From positions 186,001 through 250,000 of the forward strand of contig NZ_JQED01000029.1 in NCBI RefSeq assembly GCF_000764225.1: DNA of 64,000 nt, in the 5' to 3' direction. The DNA comes from Colwellia psychrerythraea. Lineage in GTDB: Bacteria; Pseudomonadota; Gammaproteobacteria; Enterobacterales; Alteromonadaceae. The notes beneath the pieces were generated by a model. It saw only the letters and a list, made by a program, of their open reading frames with translations, was not told the DNA's origin and did no database searches. Positions 45,701 through 54,506 of the stretch are shown piece after piece (positions within the stretch are counted from its first letter, which is position 1; each line of letters starts with the position of its first letter). A program made the translations under genes and the position numbers.

Positions 45701-46202
45701 AACTCACCTCTGCTTTAGATAATTTGTCTTTTATATAGAAAAATAAAACGAATAACCCTGCCCAGATCACACTTAAGAGTAAATATGTTGAAGCAATAGA
45801 TTGACCAAAATCAACCGCCTGAAGTTTGTGACCGGCGATATAACTCAAAGGGGCACATACCGCACCAACAAACAGCTGTAATGGTTTACTATGCGATAGA
45901 AATCGTAAACTATGACTTATTGTTGTTGCAAAGCAAGGCCAAAGCACCATCAACCAAAACGGAATATGCCTACCGTCATCAAAAATAAAAACGTTATAAT
46001 ACACAAGTGCTGAATCAACAAGGATGCCAAAAACAGTTACTACTAGAATTAATTGTACTTCTCGAGATGATTGCGCGATAAAAAAAATATGGCTAATCAA
46101 GAAGAGAAAACCAAAGGGAATAAAATGATTACCCCAAGAAACTAAACCAAGCCAGACTAAGTTAAAACCAAATAAATTAATGCCTGTGGAGTTAATAAAC
46201 AC
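45693..46202 (-). CDS. DUF2878 membrane protein
   Basis: 169 residues with about five transmembrane helices, e.g. FGFNLVWLGLVSWGNHFIPF and WLMVLWPCFATTISHSLRFL, as in DUF2878. Function unknown; conserved partner of the CHI-like and DUF3833 proteins. Start GTG at 46202 with AGGT about 11 bases upstream. First gene of the operon; a candidate ECF promoter lies at 46238-46266. Confidence 0.8.
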   Translation of the reverse strand: MFINSTGINLFGFNLVWLGLVSWGNHFIPFGFLFLISHIFFIAQSSREVQLILVVTVFGILVDSALVYYNVFIFDDGRHIPFWLMVLWPCFATTISHSLRFLSHSKPLQLFVGAVCAPLSYIAGHKLQAVDFGQSIASTYLLLSVIWAGLFVLFFYIKDKLSKAEVSYV

Positions 46203-46237
46203 GATATCAAGTTACCTAGCAAAATACTAATAAGTGA

Positions 46238-46266
46238 ATATACGTTCAAAGTAAGGTTTTAGATTA
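46238..46266 (-). promoter_or_regulatory. Weak ECF-type promoter of the DUF2878 operon
   Basis: Minus strand: TAATCT (46261-46266), 16 bases, CGTATAT (46238-46244). The bases around the -10, TTTGAACGTATA, are identical to those of the sigma-operon promoter at 41476-41487. The -35 is weaker. Confidence 0.45.
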
Positions 46267-46445
46267 ATCCTTCTATAACAACACTGGCTTTTATTCATTT
46301 AGCGTTTATTAAATAGCTTGAATGCGCTATGTTAAAGCAGAGGAATCTCTAGCAAATATCAATGATTTTATTCCTCAAACTTTCCCATACTTCTCACCTA
46401 ACACTAAAACCTTTAATAACTAACAACTGATGGACTTCTTCGATC

Positions 46446-47837
46446 ATGCATGATCTTACCCAAGGCACTATTCCTAAACATTTGATCTCAATGGCTCTGC
46501 CCATGATGATAGGTATGCTTATTCAAACCCTATATTTTATTGTTGATTTATATTTTGTCGGTAAGTTAGGTCCCGCAGCACTGGCTGGTTTGAGTCTAGC
46601 GGGCAATGCGATGTTTTTAATCTTCGCGCTGACACAAATACTTAATGTAAGTACTGCTGCCCTAATCTCGCATGCCGTTGGTGCTAAAAATCAGAACGAT
46701 GCAAATATTACCTTTAACCAGTCAATGATGGTCTCAACGGTTGTCGGTGTTGTTGTTTGTATCGCTGGTTATTTGGGTGCACAGCCTTACCTAGACTTAA
46801 TATCTAAAGACGCTGAAACCGTAAAAATGGGCTTAGCATACCTACATTGGTTTATTCCCTGTATGGCGTTGCAGTTTATTATGGTTTCTATCAGCTCTGC
46901 ACTGCGTGGGACTGGAATTGTTAAGCCAACAATGGTCATTCAAACCCTATCAATTTTGCTTAATATTATTCTTTCACCGATATTAATTGCTGGCTGGGGA
47001 TCAAATCATGCTATGGGCATTTCCGGCGCTGGTTTGGCTAGTTCAATATCAATAATTTTTGCTGTCGCGCTTTTATGTTATTACTTTAAAACAACCGATA
47101 AATATATCAGCGTTGATTTCTCCCTTTGGGGTATTAATCTCACTCGCATAAAGAAATTACTTGCTATTGGCTTACCTGCTGGTGGGGAGTTCTTTTTAAT
47201 GTTCGTTTATATGGGGGCTATATATTGGTTAATTAAACCGTTTGGCGCGGAAGCTCAAGCAGCATTTGGTCTTGGTTCCCGTGTAATGCAAGCATTGTTT
47301 TTGCCCGCAATGGCTATTGCTTTTGCAGCACCTGCGATTGCTGGGCAAAACTTTGGTGCGCAAAATTACCAGCGAGTCAAAGAAACCTTTAGATGGACTG
47401 CCCTCATGACTTGCTCTTTAATGGCTATTATTTCGTTAATTTGTTTAACCCAAGCAGAGTTGATGCTGAGCAACTTTTCTGACGATCAAGAAGTGATTTT
47501 GATTAGCGTGGCTTTTTTACAAATGATTTGTTGGAACTTTGTTCCTGCTGGTTTAGTGTTTACTTGCTCTGGTATGTTTCAAGCACTGGGTAATACCATG
47601 CCAGCTTTATTAAGTACCGCTACACGCTTAATTACTTTTATCCTACCTGCCCTTTGGTTATCTAAACAAGATAACTTTCTAATAGAGCAGCTTTGGTATA
47701 TTTCTGTCGCTACCGTTTGTCTTCAAGCATTGGTCAGTTATCACTTTTTACAGCGAGAATTTAAAAAGCGCTTGCCTGCTGATAACTTATCAACAAAATG
47801 CTCTGATGAACTTATTAATAATAAATTTCACTCCTAA
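46446..47837 (+). CDS. MATE-family multidrug exporter
   Basis: 463 residues with twelve transmembrane helices in two MatE halves (about 12-165 and 235-400). The N-terminal helix region has MALPMMIGMLIQTLYFIVDL and FVGKLGPAALAGLSLAGNAM. MATE transporters export cationic drugs using a sodium or proton gradient; which ion is used here is not clear from the sequence. Promoter and ribosome site are weak. Monocistronic. The final charged tail is unremarkable. Confidence 0.88.
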   Translation: MHDLTQGTIPKHLISMALPMMIGMLIQTLYFIVDLYFVGKLGPAALAGLSLAGNAMFLIFALTQILNVSTAALISHAVGAKNQNDANITFNQSMMVSTVVGVVVCIAGYLGAQPYLDLISKDAETVKMGLAYLHWFIPCMALQFIMVSISSALRGTGIVKPTMVIQTLSILLNIILSPILIAGWGSNHAMGISGAGLASSISIIFAVALLCYYFKTTDKYISVDFSLWGINLTRIKKLLAIGLPAGGEFFLMFVYMGAIYWLIKPFGAEAQAAFGLGSRVMQALFLPAMAIAFAAPAIAGQNFGAQNYQRVKETFRWTALMTCSLMAIISLICLTQAELMLSNFSDDQEVILISVAFLQMICWNFVPAGLVFTCSGMFQALGNTMPALLSTATRLITFILPALWLSKQDNFLIEQLWYISVATVCLQALVSYHFLQREFKKRLPADNLSTKCSDELINNKFHS

Positions 47838-47974
47838 AGCAGCACCAGCTGTCCCTTAGCTAGCTGCAGGGGGCGTTATTTTGCGTGTAATGAAAATAAA
47901 AAATGAAAAGTCAGTGATTTACAATGAGCCCATCCCTATTTTATTGCAATAATAACAACAGGTATGGCCTACAA

Positions 47975-48388
47975 CTAACCTACACCAACGAGCTGTAGAG
48001 GTTGTGATTCTGGTTGTGTTTCTGGTTCTGGTTGTGATTTTGACTCTGCGTGTGAAAAAACCCACGAGTCAGCTGTTGATTGCCACGAGTGCGCTTTTGT
48101 TTGTTTCTTTTTATAACGATCAAACTGAAGTTGGTTACCGCCTAATTGCCTAATATAGCCCTTTATCGCATTGAAATCATCTTTAGTTAGATCAACATCA
48201 GAGTTTTTCATTAAGCCGTCTACATAGGCGCTATCACCGTTAAAACTAATATTGGCAATTGCTGAGTAGGGTTGTCCATATTCTTCAGCTCTAATTGCTC
48301 GCACCGTTTTTATCTCGAAAATCCAACCATCTATTTTAATACAACGAGATAAGGTTTCTAATTTTTTTTCTGACATAGGCTCAGACAT
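47975..48388 (-). CDS. Hypothetical protein with Pro-Glu repeat tail
   Basis: 137 residues. The N-terminal part (about 1-80) is mixed helix/strand with CIKIDGWIFEIKTVRAIRAE. The end holds SQPEPETQPESQPLQ, a Gln/Pro/Glu repeat. No signal or membrane segment. AGAGGA lies 7 bases before the ATG at 48388, so the start is well supported. I do not recognise the family. Confidence 0.65.
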   Translation of the reverse strand: MSEPMSEKKLETLSRCIKIDGWIFEIKTVRAIRAEEYGQPYSAIANISFNGDSAYVDGLMKNSDVDLTKDDFNAIKGYIRQLGGNQLQFDRYKKKQTKAHSWQSTADSWVFSHAESKSQPEPETQPESQPLQLVGVG

Positions 48389-48909
48389 GAAGGTTTCCTC
48401 TAAAGTTGATGATTATTGGCCAAAGCCAGTGTTTAAGCTTGAGCAAAGAACATTGTCGGTCATAAATGTTATGTGGCTAATTAACAAGATTACATAATCA
48501 GCTCCGTAGCTAAAGCACGAAGTAGACCAATTTGACAATTCATTGTTCTCAAAAGATTTAAATGAAAACACTACACATTGACTGTTGCCAAAAAGCAACA
48601 CACCATAGGCCATAGGCTTTGATAACAAGGCCTGTAAAGAATAATATAACTAAACTAAACAAAGAGTAGGCGATAAAAGTTAAGCGAAAAAGGCATGTCG
48701 CCAATCAACAACAGTCAGACAAGGCAATTTTTGGAAGGTTTAGCTATTAATATCAGCTTTATTCATGTCAATTATGGCAGGTATGCCGTTGCCTTAGGCG
48801 TTACAACTTATAGATAAAAATGAACATAAGGTTCGTTTACCCATAAGTGCTAGTGTTATTTCGAATGCAAAAAACAATGATAGACGCAAGAAACAACATC
48901 GAAAGTCAT
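48389..48909. other. Intergenic region, no reliable gene
   Basis: 521 bases between the hypothetical gene and the YbiT terminator. A 71-codon frame on the minus strand (48413-48628) has no ribosome site or family resemblance and is probably not a gene. No other feature was identified. Confidence 0.4.
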
Positions 48910-48945
48910 AAAAAGTTAAGGTGTGATTAACCACCTTAACTTTTT
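48910..48945. terminator. Bidirectional terminator after ybiT
   Basis: AAAAAGTTAAGGTG (48910-48923) and CACCTTAACTTTTT (48932-48945): 14-base perfect arms ending in five T on each strand, with an 8-base loop. Serves the minus-strand ABC-F gene at 49009. Confidence 0.8.
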
Positions 48946-49008
48946 ATCTACTTGTACTTGATTTATTCATCAGGTGAAATGCATTCAACTCAAAGCAAAT
49001 CGAACTGA

Positions 49009-50613
49009 TTACGCTATTTTTTGAGTTTGTATTTGGCTACCAAGGTATTCATCTAATGTGCCTTGGAAGTCCACTAATTTTTTATCTTTAATATCAATAA
49101 TTCTTGTTGCTAATGAAGATACAAACTCACGGTCATGGCTAACAAAAATTAACGTACCTTCAAAGTCTTTAAGTGCATTATTTAACGCATCAATCGCTTC
49201 AATATCCATGTGGTTAGTCGGCTCATCCATGATTAATACGTTCACATCTGCCATCATCAACTTACCAAACAATAAGCGGTTCTTTTCACCACCAGAGCAA
49301 TTGCGCGCCTTTTTATTTGCATCATCATCAGTAAATAACATACGACCTAACATGCCACGAACACTTAAATCGTTGTGGCAAGGTCTACGCCATTGAGACA
49401 TCCAATCCATTAGGGTTAAGTCATTATCAAAAAATGAACCACTATCTTGCGGGCAATAGCCAACAGATGCATTTTCAGACCACTTAACAACACCTTCATT
49501 GTGTTCTAGCTCGCCCATTAAACAACGCAATAGCGTGGTTTTCCCTACGCCATTTTCGCCAATAATGGCTAACTTTGCGCCAGCTTCTAACAGTAAGTCA
49601 CCTTTGGTAAATAAGGTTTCACCATCAAAACCGTGCGTTAAACCTTCAAGCTCTAATGCTTGTCGATGCATTTTTTTTCCTGGGGCAAAGGCAATTTTTG
49701 GTGTAATACGGCTTGACGACTTAACATCATCCAGTTTAATTTTTTCCATTTTCTTAGCACGGGAGCTGGCTTGTTTTGCTTTTGATGCGTTCGCACCAAA
49801 GCGGTTAACAAAATCTTGTAACTCAGCAATTTCTTCAGCTTTTTTGACATTACCCGATAATAACTGTTCGCGTAGTAAGGCAGATTGCGCTAAGAAGAAC
49901 TCATAGTTACCAGGATAAATGCGTAACTCACCGTAATCAATATCAGCCATGTGAGTACATACTGAGTTGAGAAAGTGCCTATCATGCGAAATGATAATCA
50001 TGGTACATTTACGTTTGTTCAATTCGCCTTCTAACCAACTAATAGTATGAATATCCAAGTTGTTGGTTGGTTCATCGAGTAAAAGAATATCTGGGTTAGC
50101 AAATAAGGCTTGCGCTAGTAAAACACGTAACTTCCAACCTGGCGCAACTTGTTGCATTGAACCGTAATGAAAAGACTCTTCAATACCTGCATCTAGCAGA
50201 ATTTCACCTGCACGACTTTCAGCGGTGTAACCATCCATTTCGGCAAATTCACTTTCTAACTCACCCGCACGCATACCGTCGGCTTCACTCATTTCAGCTT
50301 GTGCGTAAATGGCATCTCGTTCTTGCTTTACTTTCCATAATCGCATATCCCCCATAATCACGGTATCAATAACGTTGAACTCTTCAAAGGCGAACTGATC
50401 CTGACCTAAGGTACTTACTTTGTTACCAGTACTAACCGATACATTACCTGAACTAGGCGCTAAATCACCACTAAGGATCTTCATAAATGTAGACTTGCCA
50501 CAGCCATTTGCACCAATCAAACCGTAACGGTGACCGTTGCCAAATTTAGCCGAAATGTTTTCAAATAACGGCTCTGCGCCAAATTGCATGGTAATGTTCG
50601 ATGTAGTGATCAA
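49009..50613 (-). CDS. ybiT: ABC-F ATPase YbiT
   Basis: 534 residues with two ABC domains and no membrane part. Walker [15 protein letters not shown] and signature region [14 protein letters not shown] with [12 protein letters not shown] in the first half; second half [39 protein letters not shown]. Strongly similar to E. coli YbiT (start [20 protein letters not shown]; linker region kept). ABC-F proteins act on the ribosome to relieve stalls. Start TTG at 50613 with AGGA 7 bases upstream. Monocistronic, followed by a strong terminator. Confidence 0.92.
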   Translation of the reverse strand: MITTSNITMQFGAEPLFENISAKFGNGHRYGLIGANGCGKSTFMKILSGDLAPSSGNVSVSTGNKVSTLGQDQFAFEEFNVIDTVIMGDMRLWKVKQERDAIYAQAEMSEADGMRAGELESEFAEMDGYTAESRAGEILLDAGIEESFHYGSMQQVAPGWKLRVLLAQALFANPDILLLDEPTNNLDIHTISWLEGELNKRKCTMIIISHDRHFLNSVCTHMADIDYGELRIYPGNYEFFLAQSALLREQLLSGNVKKAEEIAELQDFVNRFGANASKAKQASSRAKKMEKIKLDDVKSSSRITPKIAFAPGKKMHRQALELEGLTHGFDGETLFTKGDLLLEAGAKLAIIGENGVGKTTLLRCLMGELEHNEGVVKWSENASVGYCPQDSGSFFDNDLTLMDWMSQWRRPCHNDLSVRGMLGRMLFTDDDANKKARNCSGGEKNRLLFGKLMMADVNVLIMDEPTNHMDIEAIDALNNALKDFEGTLIFVSHDREFVSSLATRIIDIKDKKLVDFQGTLDEYLGSQIQTQKIA

Positions 50614-50999
50614 AAGGTATTCCTAGATTTTGCTAATGTGATAGACATTTTAAAGGCGCACATCATACAGCAATTTAAAGATAAACCCCACCTACCCATG
50701 ACGTTAATTGTTTTCTTTTTAGACAAAGTAAAATAAAAAACGGTTAGTAATCAAACTAAACAGCATCAAAACACAAGACTAAAAGACTTACACTTTACAG
50801 CAGAACATTTGAATATATGTTAGTAAAAAAAGAGCGAATAATGGTGAAAGTGTAAGACAAAGCTATATTTATTAAACAACGATTAAATCAAACACGTGTT
50901 AAAAGTAGCGAGTAAATACGGCAAAAAAATATCAGGTAAATTAAGCTAGCTGTGCTATTTTATCGGGCAATTAATTTGATCTATGAATTGAAGTAAACG
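50614..50999. other. Intergenic region between divergent ybiT and propeller genes
   Basis: 386 AT-rich bases that must hold two divergent promoters. No structured RNA or operator palindrome was recognised. Confidence 0.4.
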
Positions 51000-51107
51000 A
51001 TGAAAGCCAAGGATTCATTCAAAAAAGATAACATTGCTTATGCTTATTTATCCGAAAGACATAGCGTGAAAATGACGCTAACTGTTTCACAGCACTGGGA
51101 AAGTTAA
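51000..51107 (+). CDS. Possible 35-codon leader ORF
   Basis: ATG at 51000 with GAAG 6 bases upstream opens 35 codons (MKAKDSFKKDNIAYAYLSER and on) whose TAA overlaps the ATG of the propeller gene by one base (TAATG). The tight overlap suggests a translated leader or a small gene, but codon content and homology are unknown. Confidence 0.3.
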   Translation: MKAKDSFKKDNIAYAYLSERHSVKMTLTVSQHWES

Positions 51108-52051
51108 TGATTAAAAGATCGGTTTACGCAATAGTAATCTGTAGCACTTTACTCGTGATTATTCTTACACTGACTGCTATCAATCAACTATATAGCAGCA
51201 AACTAGTAACATTAGATAGTAAGCTTAAAGAAATTTCGGGTATTGAAGTCGACAAGGCAGGTCACTTGTGGGGCATTAATGATGGCGGTAATTTAGCCCA
51301 AATACATCGTATCCAAAGCGATGGTAAAGTAGACAAAACAATTACAGTCACGAATGCAAGAAATTTAGATTGGGAGGATATGACCCAAGATGACTTCGGC
51401 CACTTTTTCATCGGTGATTTTGGTAATAATGACAATGTACGTAAGTGGTTAACTATTTATAAAATTGAAAACCCCATCGATATCAAGGGCACTGAAACTC
51501 AAGCTGAAATAATTAAATTTACCTTTCCAGCACAGTTGCATTATCCACCCAAAGCTTCTGAAAAGAACTTTGACTTAGAAGCCTTTGTTTTTTACAAAAA
51601 ACACTTATACCTGTTTTCCAAAAACCGCACTGAGCCCTTTGATGGCGATACCAACTTATATAAAATTGGCGATCATGCCGATAATTACCAAGCCGACTTT
51701 ATTAGTAATTTTAATACCTGTACTACCCATGAAAAGCTGTGTTGGATCACATCTGCCGCACTAAGCCCAGATAGAACAAAACTAGTGCTTTTAGACTCAG
51801 AACGTTTATGGTTATTCGAAAACTGGCAAGACGATAATTTTTTCTCAGGCGATGCCTATAAAATTGATTTAGGCATAGTTACTCAAAAAGAGGCGGTAAC
51901 TTTTTCTGATAATAATACCATCATATTTACCGATGAGGAATTTAGTGGCATAGGTCGAAACTCTTATATGATAAAGCTCGACCAAGTGACTAAAGAGCGA
52001 ATAACAAAACAAACAGAAGACAGTAACGCTAAAAGTACGCTTATAAACTAG
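51107..52051 (+). CDS. Anchored beta-propeller-like protein, unknown function
   Basis: 314 residues. An N-terminal hydrophobic segment (AIVICSTLLVIILTLTAI) is probably a signal anchor. The rest is repetitive beta structure: LKEISGIEVDKAGHLWGIND and DWEDMTQDDFGHFFIGDFGN are reminiscent of propeller blades of SdiA-regulated or phytase-like families. A single CTTHEKLCW pair of cysteines might form a disulfide. GGGA lies about 6 bases before the ATG. Followed 38 bases later by the radical SAM gene. Confidence 0.65.
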   Translation: MIKRSVYAIVICSTLLVIILTLTAINQLYSSKLVTLDSKLKEISGIEVDKAGHLWGINDGGNLAQIHRIQSDGKVDKTITVTNARNLDWEDMTQDDFGHFFIGDFGNNDNVRKWLTIYKIENPIDIKGTETQAEIIKFTFPAQLHYPPKASEKNFDLEAFVFYKKHLYLFSKNRTEPFDGDTNLYKIGDHADNYQADFISNFNTCTTHEKLCWITSAALSPDRTKLVLLDSERLWLFENWQDDNFFSGDAYKIDLGIVTQKEAVTFSDNNTIIFTDEEFSGIGRNSYMIKLDQVTKERITKQTEDSNAKSTLIN

Positions 52052-52089
52052 CTACGCCTTAAAATTGCTCTAACTATGAAAAAAATATT

Positions 52090-52992
52090 ATGTACCCTTT
52101 AAACTATATTGAACCTGTCTTTCGTCCACCAAGTGAATGGAAAAGCTTGATACTGCAAGTCACTAATGGTTGCTCGTGGAATAAGTGCACTTTTTGCGAT
52201 ATGTATACCAGCAAAGATAAAAAATTCAAACCCAAAAAAATTGAACTGATCGAGCAAGAAATTAAAAAGATCGCTAATTCAGGCATCCCAACAAGACGGG
52301 TATTTCTAGCTGACGGCGATGCCATGATGCTGCCTTTTAATCGTCTGAAGGAAATTCTTCAATTAATAAAGTTGCATCTGCCCGATGTTTCACGGGTCTC
52401 TAGTTATTGCTTACCACGAAACCTTGGCAATAAAACCGTTGAACAACTAGCAGAGCTGAACGCTTTAGGCCTTAAGTTAATGTATATTGGCTGTGAAAGT
52501 GGTGACGATGAAGTTCTTGCCCTCATTGAGAAAGGTGAAAGCTATCAAAGCTCGTTAATCGCACTCAATAAGATCAAACAAGCAGGCATGAAAAGTTCAG
52601 TGATGATTCTTAATGGCTTAGGGGGGCCTGAATTATCTCGTCAACATGCCATCAATTCAGCTAAGTTGATGAATGAAGCCCAACCTAATTATTTATCAAC
52701 TCTTGTTGTTTCTTTCCCTTTAGGTGAACTACGTTTTGCAGAAAAGTTTTCTCAAGCATCTTTACAGCCTTTTCGCCAATTAACACAACATGAGTTATTT
52801 ACCGAAATGGATATTTTGTTATCTGAACTCGAATTAGAACGAACCATATTCCGATCTGATCATGCGTCAAACTACTTAGTTTTAAAGGGAGTATTAGGCA
52901 ATGATAAAGAAGCATTATTGGCTCAGGTAAGACATGCGTTACAACAACCAAATGATGCAAACTTAAGGCAAGAATGGCAAAGAGGTTTGTAA
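52090..52992 (+). CDS. Radical SAM protein
   Basis: 300 residues. The cluster-binding cysteines are in NGCSWNKCTFCDMY, a Cys-X4-Cys-X2-Cys spacing that differs from the usual X3-X2 but is normal for a radical SAM subgroup with GCSxNxCxFC motifs. Downstream GDAMMLPFNRLKEILQLIKL and LMYIGCESGDDEVL match the SAM-binding strands. No accessory domain is evident; substrate unknown. Follows the propeller gene by 38 bases, so they probably form one operon. Confidence 0.82.
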   Translation: MYPLNYIEPVFRPPSEWKSLILQVTNGCSWNKCTFCDMYTSKDKKFKPKKIELIEQEIKKIANSGIPTRRVFLADGDAMMLPFNRLKEILQLIKLHLPDVSRVSSYCLPRNLGNKTVEQLAELNALGLKLMYIGCESGDDEVLALIEKGESYQSSLIALNKIKQAGMKSSVMILNGLGGPELSRQHAINSAKLMNEAQPNYLSTLVVSFPLGELRFAEKFSQASLQPFRQLTQHELFTEMDILLSELELERTIFRSDHASNYLVLKGVLGNDKEALLAQVRHALQQPNDANLRQEWQRGL

Positions 52993-53068
52993 AAAATCAC
53001 CTACAAAACTTATCCTAAAAGACAGTTTCAAAATTAATTAGCCAAGAGATATTCAGTATAGCTTTGAT

Positions 53069-53094
53069 AAAAACGAACCAGCTGGCTCGTTTTT
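53069..53094. terminator. Bidirectional terminator between radical SAM and adenine deaminase
   Basis: AAAAACGA (53069-53076), CCAGCTGG (palindromic core, 53078-53085) and TCGTTTTT (53087-53094), with one A/C mismatch. Five or more T/A residues on each end. Separates two convergent genes. Confidence 0.75.
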
Positions 53095-53107
53095 ATCTGT
53101 TCACAAA

Positions 53108-54115
53108 CTATTGATGTTGCTCAACATATTTCAGTGTCATTTGTCTTAGTTTTTCTTGTTCACTTGGTGAAACAAAGCTGGCTTCAATGGCGTTAAAAGT
53201 AAATTGAGCAATTTCTGTTTTACTCATCGGGTGTGCATCATTTACCGCCAAAAAATTATCTGTCATATACCCACCAAAATAGGCCGGATCGTCAGAATTA
53301 ATCGTGACACAAACGCCTTGACGCAGTAATAACACAATATTGTGCTGTTCCATACAATCAAAAACCTTTAGCTTAATATTAGAGAGCGGGCAAACCGTAA
53401 GCGGAGTTCTCTCATGTATAAGCTGTTTTACTAAACTTGCATCTTCTGAACAACGAACTCCGTGATCAATACGAGTAATTTGTAATAGGTTTAACGCCTC
53501 ATTAATATTTTGTGCTGGCCCTTCTTCACCTGCGTGAGCAACAGTTAAAAACCCTTGTTCAATTGCTTGTTTAAAAACGCGTTCAAATTTACTTGCAGGG
53601 TTACCTATTTCTGTAGAGTCTAAGCCTACTCCAATAATTTTATCTTTATGTGACTGGGCTTTTAGGAGGGTATTAAATGCAGACTCCTCATCTAAATGGC
53701 GCAAGAAACACATAATTAATTTACTGCTGATGCCTAATTCATCTCGGCCTTTTTCAAGCGCACGATGAATACCGTAAAGCACAGTATCGAACAAAACACC
53801 GCGCTCTGTATGCGCTTGAGGGTCAAAAAATATTTCTGTATGCAGCACATTATCTTCTTTGCAGCGCAATAAATAAGCCCAAGTGAGCTCAAAAAAATCT
53901 TGCTCATGAATCAGTACATCAGCCCCTTGGAAGTAGATATCCAAAAATGATTGTAAGTCTTGAAAGTTGTATGCGTCTCTGATTTCTTCAACGGAATTGA
54001 AAGGAATCTTTATGCCATTTCGCTTAGCTAATTTAAGCATTAGTTCAGGCTCAAGCGTTCCTTCTATATGGAGGTGGAGTTCTACTTTAGGTAAAGATTG
54101 GATAAATTCATTCAT
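53108..54115 (-). CDS. add: Adenine deaminase (adenosine/adenine deaminase family, type 2)
   Basis: 335 residues, amidohydrolase fold. Metal and active-site signatures: KVELHLHIEGTLEPELM (HxH), a TVAHAGEEGPAQN strand with the metal His and the catalytic Glu, and DHGVRCSEDASLV and SDDPAYFGGYM with the final Asp pair. The HLHIEGTLEPE start is like adenine deaminases type 2 rather than adenosine deaminase. The V. vulnificus 'add' gene behind the adenine riboswitch is the closest known context. The product hypoxanthine can be salvaged. Preceded by an adenine riboswitch in its leader. Confidence 0.88.
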   Translation of the reverse strand: MNEFIQSLPKVELHLHIEGTLEPELMLKLAKRNGIKIPFNSVEEIRDAYNFQDLQSFLDIYFQGADVLIHEQDFFELTWAYLLRCKEDNVLHTEIFFDPQAHTERGVLFDTVLYGIHRALEKGRDELGISSKLIMCFLRHLDEESAFNTLLKAQSHKDKIIGVGLDSTEIGNPASKFERVFKQAIEQGFLTVAHAGEEGPAQNINEALNLLQITRIDHGVRCSEDASLVKQLIHERTPLTVCPLSNIKLKVFDCMEQHNIVLLLRQGVCVTINSDDPAYFGGYMTDNFLAVNDAHPMSKTEIAQFTFNAIEASFVSPSEQEKLRQMTLKYVEQHQ

Positions 54116-54207
54116 GATGGAGTTCCCAATAATGGTAAAAGTTCATTCAGTACTTTCTTTTGAATGAAAAATATTCGTACAAAGAGAAAGCACTAAAGCG
54201 CTAAACT
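54116..54207 (-). other. Leader between the riboswitch and the adenine deaminase start
   Basis: 92 bases. The minus-strand segment contains the candidate alternative helix described at 54178-54214, a short T run, and a GGGAA sequence before the ATG. Confidence 0.5.
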
Positions 54208-54214
54208 CTTCGTA
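54178..54214 (-). promoter_or_regulatory. Candidate anti-aptamer hairpin (expression platform)
   Basis: On the minus strand UACGAAGAG (54214-54206) can pair with CUCUUUGUA (54186-54178), nine pairs including one G-U, around an inner AGCGC/GUGCU hairpin. The first arm includes seven bases of the 3' strand of riboswitch P1, so it excludes the aptamer. A short U5 follows five bases later. Read as an OFF-state fold relieved by adenine. Confidence 0.55.
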
Positions 54215-54274
54215 ATCAGGATTTATTGGTTCCTGGTAGAGACCCCCAATCCATATCATTGGGGTTATACGAAG
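54208..54274 (-). ncRNA. Adenine-class purine riboswitch aptamer
   Basis: 67 bases on the minus strand that fit the purine riboswitch: P1 CUUCGUA/UACGAAG; J1/2 UAA; P2 with CCCCAAU...AUUGGGG; L2 UGAUAUG; J2/3 UCUCUACC; P3 CAGGA/UCCUG with L3 CCAAUAA; J3/1 GAUUA. The discriminator base is U (GAUUA), which indicates adenine rather than guanine (C). Very close in form to the V. vulnificus add leader, and precedes the adenine deaminase gene. Confidence 0.9.
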
Positions 54275-54364
54275 TGAAGCTCGTTACTGCCATAAAACAA
54301 TAATAAGCTATATATTTGATACTGCCTTATTAGATTTCACAAATCTATAGAATTAATCGGTATT

Positions 54365-54381
54365 GTTAGGCTTCGCCTAAC
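54365..54381. repeat. Short hairpin upstream of the riboswitch
   Basis: GTTAGGC-TTC-GCCTAAC, perfect 7-base arms with a TTC loop. It is followed on the plus strand by CACTCATTTTTC. May be a terminator for an upstream transcript or a small repeat. The rest of 54275-54506 holds only the promoter of the adenine deaminase transcript. Confidence 0.4.
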
Positions 54382-54506
54382 CACTCATTTTTCTTAATTG
54401 ACTAAGTAATAGCACTCAAATGAATGACAAGAAATTAATAAATCAAAAGAAATAATTCATATTGTTCGTATAAGATTAAGTGTCACAACTAAGACAGTAA
54501 AATAAC

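Noticed and set aside
48413..48628. A 71-codon minus-strand frame between the Pro-Glu repeat protein and ybiT
   Set aside because: It starts at a TTG without a ribosome site, has no recognisable domain and an ordinary mixed composition; treated as chance.
52150..52210. Unusual Cys-X4-Cys-X2-Cys in the radical SAM protein as a mutated motif
   Set aside because: The GCSxNxCxFC pattern is common in one radical SAM subgroup, so it is not a defect.
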